NCBI RefSeq assembly: GCF_024273235.1
Contig: NZ_JANBVH010000008.1
Coordinates: 62,001 to 126,000 of the forward strand
Source: Sphingomonas faeni
GTDB lineage: Bacteria; Pseudomonadota; Alphaproteobacteria; Sphingomonadales; Sphingomonadaceae
Direction: 5' to 3'
DNA: 64,000 nt
A program made the translations under genes and the position numbers. A model generated the notes under the pieces. That model saw only the letters and a list, made by a program, of their open reading frames with translations. It was not told the origin of the DNA and ran no database searches. Shown here in pieces: positions 1 through 11,319 of the stretch (its first letter is position 1; each line of letters starts with the position of its first letter).

Positions 1-1
1 G

Positions 2-442
2 CTGCTGAACGCGGGTCATGCGGAGAACGCGCTGCCGCAGCGCGCGACGGCGAACATCAACTGCCGGATCTTTCCGGGGGAGACGGTCGACGGCACGCTC
101 GCCAAGCTGAAGGAACTGGCGGGAGCGAAGGTGACGGTGACGGCGAACCAGCCGGTGCGGCCGACCGCGATCCCGCCGACGCTCGATCCGAAGATCATGG
201 GGCCGGTGACCAAGGTGGCGGCCAAGCACTTCCCCGGCATCCCGATCCTGCCGATGATGTCGACCGGCGCGACCGACGGGATCTTCTTCGAGGCGATCGG
301 GATCCCGGTGTACGGCGTACCCGGCGTGTTCATCGACAAGGACATGGGCGGCATCCACGGCCTCAACGAGCGCATCCGCGTGGCGTCGCTGTATGATGGC
401 CGAGACTACCTCTTCGATCTGGTGAAGGCCTTCGCGGGGTGA
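2..442 (+). CDS. M20-family metallohydrolase, C-terminal part (cut by window start)
   Basis: The 5' end lies outside the window, so only the last 146 codons are visible. The visible part begins with NAGHAENALPQRATANINCR, the stretch that leads into the last strand of the M20 dimerisation domain, and continues through the C-terminal catalytic half, including GATDGIFFEAIG and a late HGLNER motif. The complete M20 hydrolase at 41054-42439 contains nearly the same stretch (NALPQRATANINCR), so the two are paralogues. M20 enzymes are zinc peptidases or amidohydrolases. Substrate is unknown; the full-length paralogue has a signal peptide, so this one is probably exported as well. It runs convergently into kup. 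Confidence 0.85.
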   Translation: MLNAGHAENALPQRATANINCRIFPGETVDGTLAKLKELAGAKVTVTANQPVRPTAIPPTLDPKIMGPVTKVAAKHFPGIPILPMMSTGATDGIFFEAIGIPVYGVPGVFIDKDMGGIHGLNERIRVASLYDGRDYLFDLVKAFAG

Positions 443-447
443 TGCCG

Positions 448-602
448 CATGTCCCTCTCCCCTCCGGGGAGAGGGAGGGAGGAGCCTTAGGCGACGGATG
501 GGAGAGGGGCGTGAGGCTCGAGACGGTGCCCGACAACGCCCCTCTCCCTTCCCACGGCAAGCGCCGCGGGCCCCTTCCCTCTCCCCGGAGGGGCGAGGGA
601 GG
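448..602. repeat. GC-rich palindromic repeat between convergent genes
   Basis: The 160 bases between the M20 gene and kup are almost entirely palindromic. A near-perfect palindrome at 453-475 (CCCTCTCCCC-TCC-GGGGAGAGGG) and a similar one at 577-599 form the ends, with GGAGAGGGGCG / CGCCCCTCTCC arms between them. It probably acts as a bidirectional terminator as well as being a dispersed element. Confidence 0.7.
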
Positions 603-2609
603 TTAGACGGTGACCTGTTCGCCCAGCTCCAGCACCTTGCCCGGCGGGATCTTCAGGAAATCGGTGGGATCGCTGGCGTTGCGTTGCAGGAACATGAAGA
701 TCCGGTCCTGCCACGGCGGCATGCCCTTCTCCGCATCGGGCTTGAGCGTGTTGCGGCCGATGAAGAACGAGGTGCGCATCGGATCGAGCCCGAGCTGCTC
801 GGTCTTGTTGCCGACGCCGAGATCGCGCGGCACGTCGGGCGATTCCATGAAGCCGTAGGTCAGCACGACGATCGAGAAATTCTCGTCCACCCGCTCGACC
901 TTGGCCCGCTGCGATTCCTCCACGAACGGCCGGTCCGCGGTGCGGATGCTGCAGATCAGGTTGCGCTCGTGGAGCACCTTGTTGTGCTTCAGGTTATGCA
1001 GCAGCGCGCCCGGAGTCGCATGCGGGTTGGCGGTCAGGAACACCGCGGTGCCCGACACGCGCTCGGGCGGGCGCTTTTCCAACGCGGCGGCGAGGTCGCT
1101 GAGCGGGATGCTCTGGCGCTTCTCGAACGCGCTGACGATCTTCTTGCCGCGCACCCAGGTGAAGATGACCAGCCCGATCGACGCGGCGATGACCAGCGGC
1201 ACCCAGCCGCCCTCGATCACGCGCAGGATGTTCGCGCCGAAGAAGATCAGGTCGAGCGTCAGGAACGGCAGGATCGCCGCCAGCGCCAGCGGCCGCGACC
1301 AGTTCCAGCGGTGACGGACGACGATGTAGGCGAGCAAGGTGGTGACGACCATCGTGCCCGTAACCGCGATGCCGTACGCCGCCGCCATCGCCGACGACGT
1401 CTTGAACTGGATCACCAGCACCAGCACGCCGATCAGCAACAGCCAGTTGATCGCGGGCAGATAGATCTGGCCGGCGAACACCGCGGACGTCTGGCGGATG
1501 CGCAGGCGCGGGAGCAGCCCGAGCTGGATTGCCTGCTGCGTCAGACTGAACGCCCCGGTGATGACCGCCTGGCTGGCGATTACGGTGGCGAAGCCCGCGA
1601 GGATGATCAGCGCGGGGCGCAGCGATTCGGGCGCCATCAGGAAGAACCAGTCCTGATTGACGAACGGGATGCCGCGCGCCGCCGCATCCTCCAGCTGCGA
1701 CAAGGCAAACGCCCCCTGCCCCAGATAGTTGAGCGCGAGCGCCGGGAAGACGAGGAAGAACCAGCCGATGCGGATCGGCAGCTTGCCGAAATGGCCCATG
1801 TCGGCGGTCAGCGCCTCGGCGCCGGTCACGGTCAGGAACACCGCGCCGAGCACGAACAGACCGGTGACGCCGTGCGTCGCGAGGAACGAGACGCCATAGG
1901 TCGGCAGGAACACGCGGACGATCGAGGGTTCGTCGGCGATGTGCCAGATGCCGAGCGCCCCGATCGCCACGAACCAGACGATGCAGACGGGGCCGAACAG
2001 CTTCGACACCTGCGCCGTCCCGCGCGCCTGGATCATGAACAGCGCGATCAGGATACCGATCGTCAGCATGCGGACGACGCCTTCGTTGAAGATGTGCGCC
2101 GCGCTCGGGATCGTCCGCAGGCCCTCCATCGCGGAGAGTACCGACAGCGCCGGGGTGATGATCGCATCGCCGTAGAACAACGACGCCCCTGCCGCGCCTA
2201 GCACGATCGCGATCCGCGACCGCATGCCGAGCGCGCGACGGGCGAGCGCGGCCAGCGCCAGTACGCCGCCCTCGCCCTGATTGTCGGCGCGCATCAGGAA
2301 GATGACGTATTTGACGGTGACCACGAGGAACAGCGACCAGAGCGCGAGGCTGAGCACGCCGAGGATCTCGCTGGGATCGATCCCGCCCGCCGACGTCTGG
2401 CTCAGCGCCTCGCGGAAAGCGTAGAGCGGGCTGGTGCCGATATCGCCAAACACCACGCCGATCGCGCCGACCGTCAGCGCGGCCAGCGCCGGATGCGGAT
2501 GCAGATGCGCCGCCGACATATCGGCGGGCGCGCAGACCTGCGCCGCCACGCCGCCGGCGGGCGGTTTATGGACTGCGGCAGTTTGCGGTGTTCCGGCTTC
2601 GGACGACAT
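603..2609 (-). CDS. kup: KUP-family low-affinity potassium transporter
   Basis: Potassium:proton symporter of the inner membrane. The 668-residue product has the long hydrophobic N-terminal part with about 12 membrane spans, including the family-typical stretch GVVFGDIGTSPLYAFREA, then a soluble C-terminal part of about 170 residues, the usual KUP layout. The ATG at 2609 is preferred over one at 2630 because GAGGAG lies upstream of it and the extra seven residues (MRSAFRA) are not family-like. It is divergent from pdeM; the two start codons are about 125 bases apart, so they share a promoter region. Confidence 0.95.
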   Translation of the reverse strand: MSSEAGTPQTAAVHKPPAGGVAAQVCAPADMSAAHLHPHPALAALTVGAIGVVFGDIGTSPLYAFREALSQTSAGGIDPSEILGVLSLALWSLFLVVTVKYVIFLMRADNQGEGGVLALAALARRALGMRSRIAIVLGAAGASLFYGDAIITPALSVLSAMEGLRTIPSAAHIFNEGVVRMLTIGILIALFMIQARGTAQVSKLFGPVCIVWFVAIGALGIWHIADEPSIVRVFLPTYGVSFLATHGVTGLFVLGAVFLTVTGAEALTADMGHFGKLPIRIGWFFLVFPALALNYLGQGAFALSQLEDAAARGIPFVNQDWFFLMAPESLRPALIILAGFATVIASQAVITGAFSLTQQAIQLGLLPRLRIRQTSAVFAGQIYLPAINWLLLIGVLVLVIQFKTSSAMAAAYGIAVTGTMVVTTLLAYIVVRHRWNWSRPLALAAILPFLTLDLIFFGANILRVIEGGWVPLVIAASIGLVIFTWVRGKKIVSAFEKRQSIPLSDLAAALEKRPPERVSGTAVFLTANPHATPGALLHNLKHNKVLHERNLICSIRTADRPFVEESQRAKVERVDENFSIVVLTYGFMESPDVPRDLGVGNKTEQLGLDPMRTSFFIGRNTLKPDAEKGMPPWQDRIFMFLQRNASDPTDFLKIPPGKVLELGEQVTV

Positions 2610-2733
2610 GGCGCGAAAAGCGCTCCTCATGAAGGGACGGCGCGCTTTACGCCGATTGGGGACAGGCGCAAGTCCTGCCCGTCGTGGCGCATGCCCGCTT
2701 GATTCGCCGTGGCGGGGGCGGCATGGCGAGCGG

Positions 2734-3396
2734 ATGGTTCCCTTTTCGTTCGGCGGACATGCGCTTCTGGCGTTGCCACAAGGCGCATTGTTCTGGCCGG
2801 AGCGGCGCGCGCTGCTGGTCGCCGACCTGCATTTCGAGAAGGCGAGCTGGTTCGCGAAACGCGGCCAGATGTTGCCGCCCTATGATTCGATCGCGACCTT
2901 GGCCGATCTCACCGCGCTGGTCGCGGCGACGGGCGCGCGCGAAGTCTGGTGCCTGGGCGACAGCTTCCACGACAGCGACGGGTGCGCGCGGTTACCCGAG
3001 CGGGCGCAGGACATGCTGCGGGCGATGACCGATACCACGCACTGGACGTGGATCACGGGCAATCACGATCCGGCGATCCTCGATCGGTGTGGCGGAGAGG
3101 TGGTGGACGAGGTCGTCGTCGACGGGCTGGTGCTACGGCACGAAGCCGACCGCGCGGAGACGCGACCGGAACTGTCGGGGCATTTCCATCCGAAGCTGCG
3201 ATTGCGCGTGCGGGGGAAATCGGTGGCGCGGCGCTGTTTCGTGACGACCGCGACGAAGGTGATCCTGCCGGCGTTCGGGTCGCTGACCGGTGGGCTGGAT
3301 GTGGACCATCCGGAGATCGTTCGTGCGGTGGGCGTTGGCGCGGAGGCTATGGTGCCGGTGGCGGACCGAATGCTGCGGTTTCCGGTTGCTGCTTAG
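2734..3396 (+). CDS. pdeM: Ligase-associated DNA damage response endonuclease PdeM
   Basis: Calcineurin-like metallophosphoesterase of 220 residues. The metal motifs are in order: ADLHFEK (D31, H33), GDSFHD near 75-80, GNHDP near 109 and SGHFHPK. This spacing and length match the PdeM family, which is usually encoded with an ATP-dependent DNA ligase, a helicase and an MBL-fold exonuclease. None of those partners is beside it here. The ATG at 2734 gives a product starting directly at the fold; an upstream in-frame extension is antisense to kup and unlikely to be coding. Confidence 0.88.
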   Translation: MVPFSFGGHALLALPQGALFWPERRALLVADLHFEKASWFAKRGQMLPPYDSIATLADLTALVAATGAREVWCLGDSFHDSDGCARLPERAQDMLRAMTDTTHWTWITGNHDPAILDRCGGEVVDEVVVDGLVLRHEADRAETRPELSGHFHPKLRLRVRGKSVARRCFVTTATKVILPAFGSLTGGLDVDHPEIVRAVGVGAEAMVPVADRMLRFPVAA

Positions 3397-3480
3397 TGTC
3401 GGCATTGCGTTCGCGCATTCCCGACCTGCCCCCGACCTGCCAGCGTCACCGCCCCAATCCGCTACGCCCCCACGTCCGTC

Positions 3481-3557
3481 ACCCCAGCGAACGCTGGGGT
3501 CTCCCTCGTGGCTCGGGACGTCCGCCAAAACCGGGATATTCCAGCTTTCGCTGGAAT
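3481..3557. repeat. Two-hairpin intergenic repeat
   Basis: Perfect hairpins ACCCCAGCG-AA-CGCTGGGGT-type at 3481-3500 and ATTCCAGC-TTTC-GCTGGAAT at 3538-3557 lie between the convergent pdeM and msrA genes. The arrangement is typical of dispersed sphingomonad palindromes; it may also end transcription from both sides. Confidence 0.65.
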
Positions 3558-3612
3558 GACGAGCTCGGGGTGGCCGTCTTTTAAAGGCTAGCGCCCCGGT
3601 TCGAGATCGCAC

Positions 3613-4284
3613 TCACCTCGAAATCGTCGGAAACGCAGCCCTGAACGCCGCCACCTTCGGCTTGTCCCACATCACGATGTACGGATGCGTCGGGTTCCGG
3701 TCGTAGAAATTCTGGTGATACGCCTCGGCGGGATAGAACGCCCCGGTCTCCAGCTTCGTCACGATCGGCCCGGAAAACGCGCGCGTCGCGCCGAGTTGCG
3801 CGATGTACGCCCGCGCCACCTGCGCCTGCGCCGGCGACTGCGGGAAGATCGCCGAACGATAGCTCGGGCCGCTGTCCGGACCCTGGCGGTTCAAGGTCGT
3901 CGGATCATGCGCGATCGAGAAATAGACGCGGAGCAGCGTGCCGTAGCTGACGATTCGCGGGTCGTAGGCGATCTTGATCGCCTCGGCATGACGAGTCGTC
4001 TCGGCCGACACCTGATCGTAGGTCGCGGTCGCCTTGGTGCCGCCGGCATAGCCGGTCGTGACCGCCTTCACGCCCTTCACATGCTCGAACACCGCCTCCA
4101 TCGTCCAGAAGCAGCCACCGGCGAGCACCGCGGTCTGGATACCGGGCGTCGCGGGAAGGTCGGTCTTGACGGCGGGGATGACGACGGCGCGGGCGCCCTG
4201 CGCGGTGCCGGTGGAGATAAACGCACCGGCAATACCAACGGCGGCGAGCGTGGCGAGGAGCGGCTTTTTCATGTGTCTGTACAT
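3613..4284 (-). CDS. msrA: Peptide-methionine (S)-S-oxide reductase MsrA, exported
   Basis: Reduces methionine-S-sulfoxide in oxidised proteins. The catalytic motif GGCFW is present with Cys58, as is the AEAYHQNF segment that places the substrate pocket. Residues 5-30 (MKKPLLATLAAVGIAGAFIS...) form a signal peptide, so the enzyme should act in the periplasm. No second cysteine is visible after Cys58, so the usual resolving cysteine is absent and recycling must use a sulfenate intermediate directly. The start could instead be the ATG at 4272. A small membrane protein is encoded just upstream on the same strand. Confidence 0.93.
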   Translation of the reverse strand: MYRHMKKPLLATLAAVGIAGAFISTGTAQGARAVVIPAVKTDLPATPGIQTAVLAGGCFWTMEAVFEHVKGVKAVTTGYAGGTKATATYDQVSAETTRHAEAIKIAYDPRIVSYGTLLRVYFSIAHDPTTLNRQGPDSGPSYRSAIFPQSPAQAQVARAYIAQLGATRAFSGPIVTKLETGAFYPAEAYHQNFYDRNPTHPYIVMWDKPKVAAFRAAFPTISR

Positions 4285-4321
4285 GGGGTTGCCGCGATCG
4301 TTCGCCAAGACGCGCGTAAGA

Positions 4322-4468
4322 TTAGCGAGTGGCGGGCGCGCTGTGTTCGAAATGGCTGGCGAAGGTCTGGCGCGCCTCGGCGGGCTGGAGCGCGAGCAAG
4401 CCGATCGCACCCAGCACGAAACCGCCGCTGAACTGCCAGAAGAAACTCGACTTTACGATACTGCGCAT
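4322..4468 (-). CDS. Small single-span membrane protein, 48 residues
   Basis: Reading from the ATG at 4468 gives a 48-residue protein beginning MRSIVKSSFFWQFSGGFVLG, with a hydrophobic segment at about 10-28 and a polar, histidine-containing C-terminus. It sits 37 bases upstream of msrA on the same strand. I do not recognise a family. Support for coding is the clean N-terminal charge plus membrane-segment pattern and the operon-like position; no homology was tested. Confidence 0.55.
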   Translation of the reverse strand: MRSIVKSSFFWQFSGGFVLGAIGLLALQPAEARQTFASHFEHSAPATR

Positions 4469-4683
4469 GATGCGATCCCAATGAAACCAAGTGACGACAC
4501 CGACCGGGTGGGCCGGTGTCAGCTACGGACGGGCATGTCGTAGAGATGCCCGCCAACCACAATGTCGTTTTTAGAAACTCTCGATTAACGCGCCGTGGCC
4601 GATGCGTTCATCGTGCAGCAGGCATTGCCCGGCAGGATTGCCGGCAGATGTCGCCGCGTGTCTCGAATGTTGCCCGAACCTTC

Positions 4684-4810
4684 GATCCTCCCCCGCCAGG
4701 GGGAGGTGGCACCGAAGGTGACGGAGGGGGAGGATACGGAACAGGAGTTATCCCTTTCCTCCCCCTCCGTCTGGCAAACGCCAGCCACCTCCCCCTTGCG
4801 GGGGAGGATC
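4684..4810. repeat. Terminal-inverted-repeat element, family A (copy 1)
   Basis: About 127 bases starting GATCCTCCCCCGCC and ending GGGGGAGGATC, with internal GGAGGTGGC and GACGGAGGGGGAGGA blocks. A second copy with the same blocks lies at 37810-37950. It ends six bases before the stop codon of the aminotransferase gene, so it may serve as its terminator. Confidence 0.75.
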
Positions 4811-4816
4811 AGGCGG

Positions 4817-7826
<3,010 letters not shown>

Positions 7827-7906
7827 CGCCTTCCCTGTTGCACGGACGACGGGGCAAACCGCAAGCGGCGATTGCTCCAACCGACCCGCTATCCTATTTC
7901 AGCACC

Positions 7907-8575
7907 ATGACAAATCCAGCCACTCCGCCCCTGCGCGCCGCGATCGTGCCGGTCACGCCGATCCAGCAGAACTGCACGATCCTCTGGTGCACGACGACGA
8001 TGAAGGCCGCAGTGATCGATCCGGGCGGCGACCTGCCGCGGATCATGGCGGCGGTCGAACAGGCGGGGGTGACGGTCGAGAAGATCCTGCTGACGCATGG
8101 CCATATCGATCATGCCGGCGGGGCGAAGCGGCTGTCGAACGATCTGGGCGTGCCGATCGAGGGACCGCACGAGGCGGATCGCTTCTGGTTGCAGCGGCTC
8201 GACCAGGACGGGCCGAAATACGGGATCTCGGGCGTGAATTTCGAGCCGGACCGGTGGCTGGTCGAGGGGGATACGGTGTCGGTCGGCGATCTGGTGCTCG
8301 ATGTGTACGAGACGCCGGGGCATACCGAGGGTCATGTGATCTTCCACCATGCGCCGTCGAAATTCGCGCAGGTGGGGGATGTGTTGTTCCAGGGGTCGGT
8401 CGGGCGATCGGACATGCCTGGGGGGAATCATCAGACGCTGGTAAAGTCGATCGTCGAGAAGCTGTGGCCGCTGGGGAGCGATACGAGCTTCATTCCGGGG
8501 CATGGGCCGGCGAGCACGTTCGCGCATGAGCGGGCGACGAATATGTTCGTGAGCGATCGAGCCTTGGCGGAATAG
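7907..8575 (+). CDS. MBL-fold metallohydrolase, glyoxalase II-like
   Basis: A 222-residue single-domain metallo-beta-lactamase-fold enzyme. The binuclear metal motif THGHIDHAGG places H64, H66, D68 and H69; further ligands are in TPGHTEGHV and PGHGP. The length and the QQNC segment near the N-terminus match the short glyoxalase II-like (YcbL) hydrolases, whose physiological thioester substrate is not settled. It lacks the C-terminal substrate-binding domain of true GloB. The ATG at 7907 begins at MTNPATPPLR. Confidence 0.88.
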   Translation: MTNPATPPLRAAIVPVTPIQQNCTILWCTTTMKAAVIDPGGDLPRIMAAVEQAGVTVEKILLTHGHIDHAGGAKRLSNDLGVPIEGPHEADRFWLQRLDQDGPKYGISGVNFEPDRWLVEGDTVSVGDLVLDVYETPGHTEGHVIFHHAPSKFAQVGDVLFQGSVGRSDMPGGNHQTLVKSIVEKLWPLGSDTSFIPGHGPASTFAHERATNMFVSDRALAE

Positions 8576-8583
8576 CTTTCTAC

Positions 8584-8663
8584 CGTTCCCTCGCGAACGC
8601 GGGGGTCCAGGGTCACAAGCGATAGCGCCCGTAACCCTGGGCTCCCGCCTTCGCGGGAGAACG
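8584..8663. repeat. Palindromic element, family B (copy 1)
   Basis: Imperfect inverted repeat of about 30-base arms around a 20-base centre. Arms resemble CGTTCCC-CGCGAA-GCGGGGG-CCAGGGT. The centre (GGTCACAAGCGATAGCG...) matches the reverse complement of the centre of the copy inside the allantoate amidohydrolase gene at 21871-21955, so the two are the same element in opposite orientation. Confidence 0.75.
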
Positions 8664-8694
8664 AGAAGAGGCAGAAGCGCTACCTACGAAGGCC

Positions 8695-8798
8695 CCACCC
8701 CGGCGAAGGCCGGGGCCCAGTTGGGGGACGAGGGTTGGCTGTCGTCGCGCTGCGTTATTGCCACCTTTCCAACTGGGCCCCGGCCTCCGCCGGGGTGG
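8695..8798. repeat. Palindromic element, family B-like (copy 2)
   Basis: Arms at 8695-8723 and 8770-8798 are 29 bases long with a single mismatch (CCACCCCGGCGAAGGCCGGG...). They enclose a 46-base centre unlike that of copy 1. The element sits between two convergent genes, where it could also terminate transcription. Confidence 0.7.
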
Positions 8799-8834
8799 TT
8801 ACCGCAGGGGTGGTTGCCAGCACGAGGGTTGGCC

Positions 8835-10460
8835 TTACTTCCGCTCCTCGGCAGTCTCAGCCCGAACCGACTTGAACTCCGACCCGTCGCGCCACTCCGG
8901 CCACAGGCGGCTATTCGCCAGCTTAGTCCCGATTGTCTGGAACAGGTCCACATCCTGCGCGGCACCGCGCAAATCCCAGTCCGCGCCCCACGCATCGCAC
9001 GTCTGGTGATAGCATTTCATATAGCCGTCGAGCCACGCCTGCCCCGCAGTCCGACCACCCGTCACCAGGTCGGGCGCGCCACTGATCGCCATCAGCAGCA
9101 ACGTCGGCACGCCGCGTCGCGCGACCGAGAAATGGTCGGCGCGGTAGAACAGCCCGCGTTCGGGGAGCGCTTCGGGTGTCACGACGCGGCCTTGGGCCTT
9201 TGCGGCGTCACCCAGCATGTCCTCGAGGCTGTTCTGGCCGGCGCCGACCAGCATCACGTCTTTAGCGGGGCCTGCGGTCTGGAGGATGTCGAGCGTCAGA
9301 TTGGCGACCGTCTTCGCCGCCGGATAGACCGGGTTCACCGCATAGGTCTCGGAGCCGAGCAGGCCGCGCTCCTCGCCGCTCCACAGCGCGAAGACGAGGC
9401 TGCGATCGGTCCGCGGCGCCTTGGCGAAATTGCGCGCGAGTTCGAGCACGCCCGCCACGCCGAGCCCGTCGTCGTTCGCGCCGGGCCGGATCGTCCGCCC
9501 CTGCGCGTCGGGCGCGCCGACCCCGTAGGCGTCCCAGTGCGCGCCGAACATCACGACCTCGTCGGGATGCGTCTTGCCCGGCAGCTTCGCCAGCACGTTC
9601 TGGCTCACGGCGGTGTCGTGCTTCACCGGCAGGTCGGTGGTGAACGCCTGCTTCAGCGCGACCGGGCGGAAGTCGCTCCGCCGCGCTGCTTTCCGTAACG
9701 ATGCCAGATCGAGACCCGAGGCCGCGAACAGGCGCGTCGCGGCGCCGCCTTCGAGCCAGCCCTGGAGCAACACCCGCGACTCGGGATCTTTCCGGACGAT
9801 GTCGTAATTCTCGCCGGCCGGCGCTGTGACGGTGTTCCAGCCATAGCCCGCGCCCGGCGTGTCGTGGACGATCAGCGCGCCGACCGCGCCACGCCTTGCG
9901 GCTTCCTCGTATTTATACGTCCAGCGGCCGTAATAGGTCATCCGCCGGTCGCCGAACTTGCCCTTCGAATCGTCACCCGCGACCGCCTCGAAATCGGGGT
10001 CGTTGACGAGGAACACCGCGACCTTGCCCTTGAGGTCGAGCCCCTTGAAGTCGTCCCAGCCGCGCTCGGGCGCGCTGACGCCGTAGCCGACGAACACCAT
10101 CGGCGCGTTGGCGATCGCGACACGGTCGACGCCGCGGACCGTGCTCAGATAGACGTCACGCCCCTGCACCAGCGCGGTATCGCCAGCCCGCACCGTGCCA
10201 GACCCCATGCGCGTGTGGACGAGCGGCACGGCTTGCGTCCAGCTGCCGTTGGGGCCGCCGGGCTGCGCCTTCATCGCCTTGAACTGCGCGATCAGCCAGG
10301 CGATCGTCCTGGTCTCGCCCGGCGTACCTGGCGCCCGCCCCTCGAACGCATCGGAGGCGAGCGTCTTCACGTCCGCGGACAATCGCTCGGGCGAGACTTG
10401 CGCCACGGCAGGGAATGCAGCCATCAGCGCCGCGACGGGAAGGAAGCGAAACGCGTTCAT
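8835..10460 (-). CDS. M28-family zinc aminopeptidase, exported
   Basis: A 541-residue secreted peptidase. A signal peptide (MNAFRFLPVAALMAAFPAVAQ) precedes a PA-domain-like region and the M28 catalytic domain. The co-catalytic zinc ligands are visible in FGAHWDAYG, GANDDGLG, WSGEERGLLGSE and the late ADHFSVARRG. Such enzymes clip N-terminal residues from peptides in the periplasm or outside the cell. Its start overlaps the end of the MAPEG gene by four bases, so the two are cotranscribed. Confidence 0.92.
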   Translation of the reverse strand: MNAFRFLPVAALMAAFPAVAQVSPERLSADVKTLASDAFEGRAPGTPGETRTIAWLIAQFKAMKAQPGGPNGSWTQAVPLVHTRMGSGTVRAGDTALVQGRDVYLSTVRGVDRVAIANAPMVFVGYGVSAPERGWDDFKGLDLKGKVAVFLVNDPDFEAVAGDDSKGKFGDRRMTYYGRWTYKYEEAARRGAVGALIVHDTPGAGYGWNTVTAPAGENYDIVRKDPESRVLLQGWLEGGAATRLFAASGLDLASLRKAARRSDFRPVALKQAFTTDLPVKHDTAVSQNVLAKLPGKTHPDEVVMFGAHWDAYGVGAPDAQGRTIRPGANDDGLGVAGVLELARNFAKAPRTDRSLVFALWSGEERGLLGSETYAVNPVYPAAKTVANLTLDILQTAGPAKDVMLVGAGQNSLEDMLGDAAKAQGRVVTPEALPERGLFYRADHFSVARRGVPTLLLMAISGAPDLVTGGRTAGQAWLDGYMKCYHQTCDAWGADWDLRGAAQDVDLFQTIGTKLANSRLWPEWRDGSEFKSVRAETAEERK

Positions 10461-10900
10461 GCCCGGCCACCCGACGGCACGACCTGGAAGGTCTTCGCGG
10501 CCGGCACCGAATTCGCCTGATACGCGATCGCCAGCGCCCAACCGGCCAGCAACGCCATCAACGTCCATGTCACCAGCGCGCCCGCCGCCCGCGGCACGCT
10601 CGACGTCGCCCGGTCCATCCCGAACGCGTGCGCCACGCGGGCGATCACGAACACGACGCCCGCGATCCACAGCCACATCGCCGATCCGCCGGCGAGTTCG
10701 ATCAGCCCCAGCAGGATCAGGATGAACGGCGCATATTCGGTGAAGTTCGCATGCGCGCGCATCCGCCCCTGCAACAGCGCGTTGCCGTTATCTCCCAGCA
10801 GCACCTTGTCCTTCACCCGGATCGGCACGATTCGGAAGGCGAGCCACAGATTGACGACGGCCGCGGCCGCTGCGATCGTCAGTGTCACGGGTAATATCAC
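10457..10900 (-). CDS. MAPEG-family integral membrane protein
   Basis: A 147-residue protein with four hydrophobic spans and the MAPEG-type segment NALLQGRMRAHANFTEYAPF between spans one and two. Members include membrane glutathione transferases and eicosanoid enzymes; the bacterial substrates are largely unknown. It is the first gene of a pair with the M28 peptidase (four-base overlap). Confidence 0.88.
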   Translation of the reverse strand: MILPVTLTIAAAAAVVNLWLAFRIVPIRVKDKVLLGDNGNALLQGRMRAHANFTEYAPFILILLGLIELAGGSAMWLWIAGVVFVIARVAHAFGMDRATSSVPRAAGALVTWTLMALLAGWALAIAYQANSVPAAKTFQVVPSGGRA

Positions 10901-11104
10901 GGCGTTGCCCCTCGTTCAGTGTCGGACCGGGTCCTGCCACTCGCGACCAATGGTTGCAACGCGGGACGAAATCGCTATAGCGCCACGCTTCGCGAGCGTC
11001 AGGCCGCATGGGTTGCTTCAGGCGGCCGGCATTCATGTCGGTTGCCGAGTTCCGTGTCCGGGCGTACTCAGAGCCCCGACCTTTAGATTGAACAAGGTGC
11101 CGAA

Positions 11105-11284
11105 ATGGCCGTCCCCAAAAGAAAAACCTCGCCCTCCAAGCGCGGCATGCGCCGTGGCCACGACTCGCTCACGATCGCGTCGTTCCAGGAATGCCCGAAC
11201 TGCGGCGAACTGAAGCGCCCGCACAACCTCTGCGGCTCGTGCGGCCATTATAATGGTCGTGAAATCCTCTCGGTCGAGGGTTGA
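11105..11284 (+). CDS. rpmF: 50S ribosomal protein L32
   Basis: A 59-residue ribosomal protein beginning [20 protein letters not shown] with the four-cysteine zinc ribbon CPNCGE...[10 protein letters not shown]. It heads the run rpmF-plsX-fabH-ihfA-MerR. Coupling of L32 to phospholipid and fatty-acid genes is common in bacteria. The roughly 200 bases upstream hold no gene and must contain the promoter. Confidence 0.97.
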   Translation: MAVPKRKTSPSKRGMRRGHDSLTIASFQECPNCGELKRPHNLCGSCGHYNGREILSVEG

Positions 11285-11319
11285 GGTCGCAAGCCTCTAA
11301 CTTGAACGAAGGATAGCGA

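Noticed and set aside
498..2201. 567-codon open frame opposite kup
   Set aside because: Low-complexity Arg/Asp/Gln-rich translation with no motifs; it is the antisense shadow of a clear transporter gene in GC-rich DNA.
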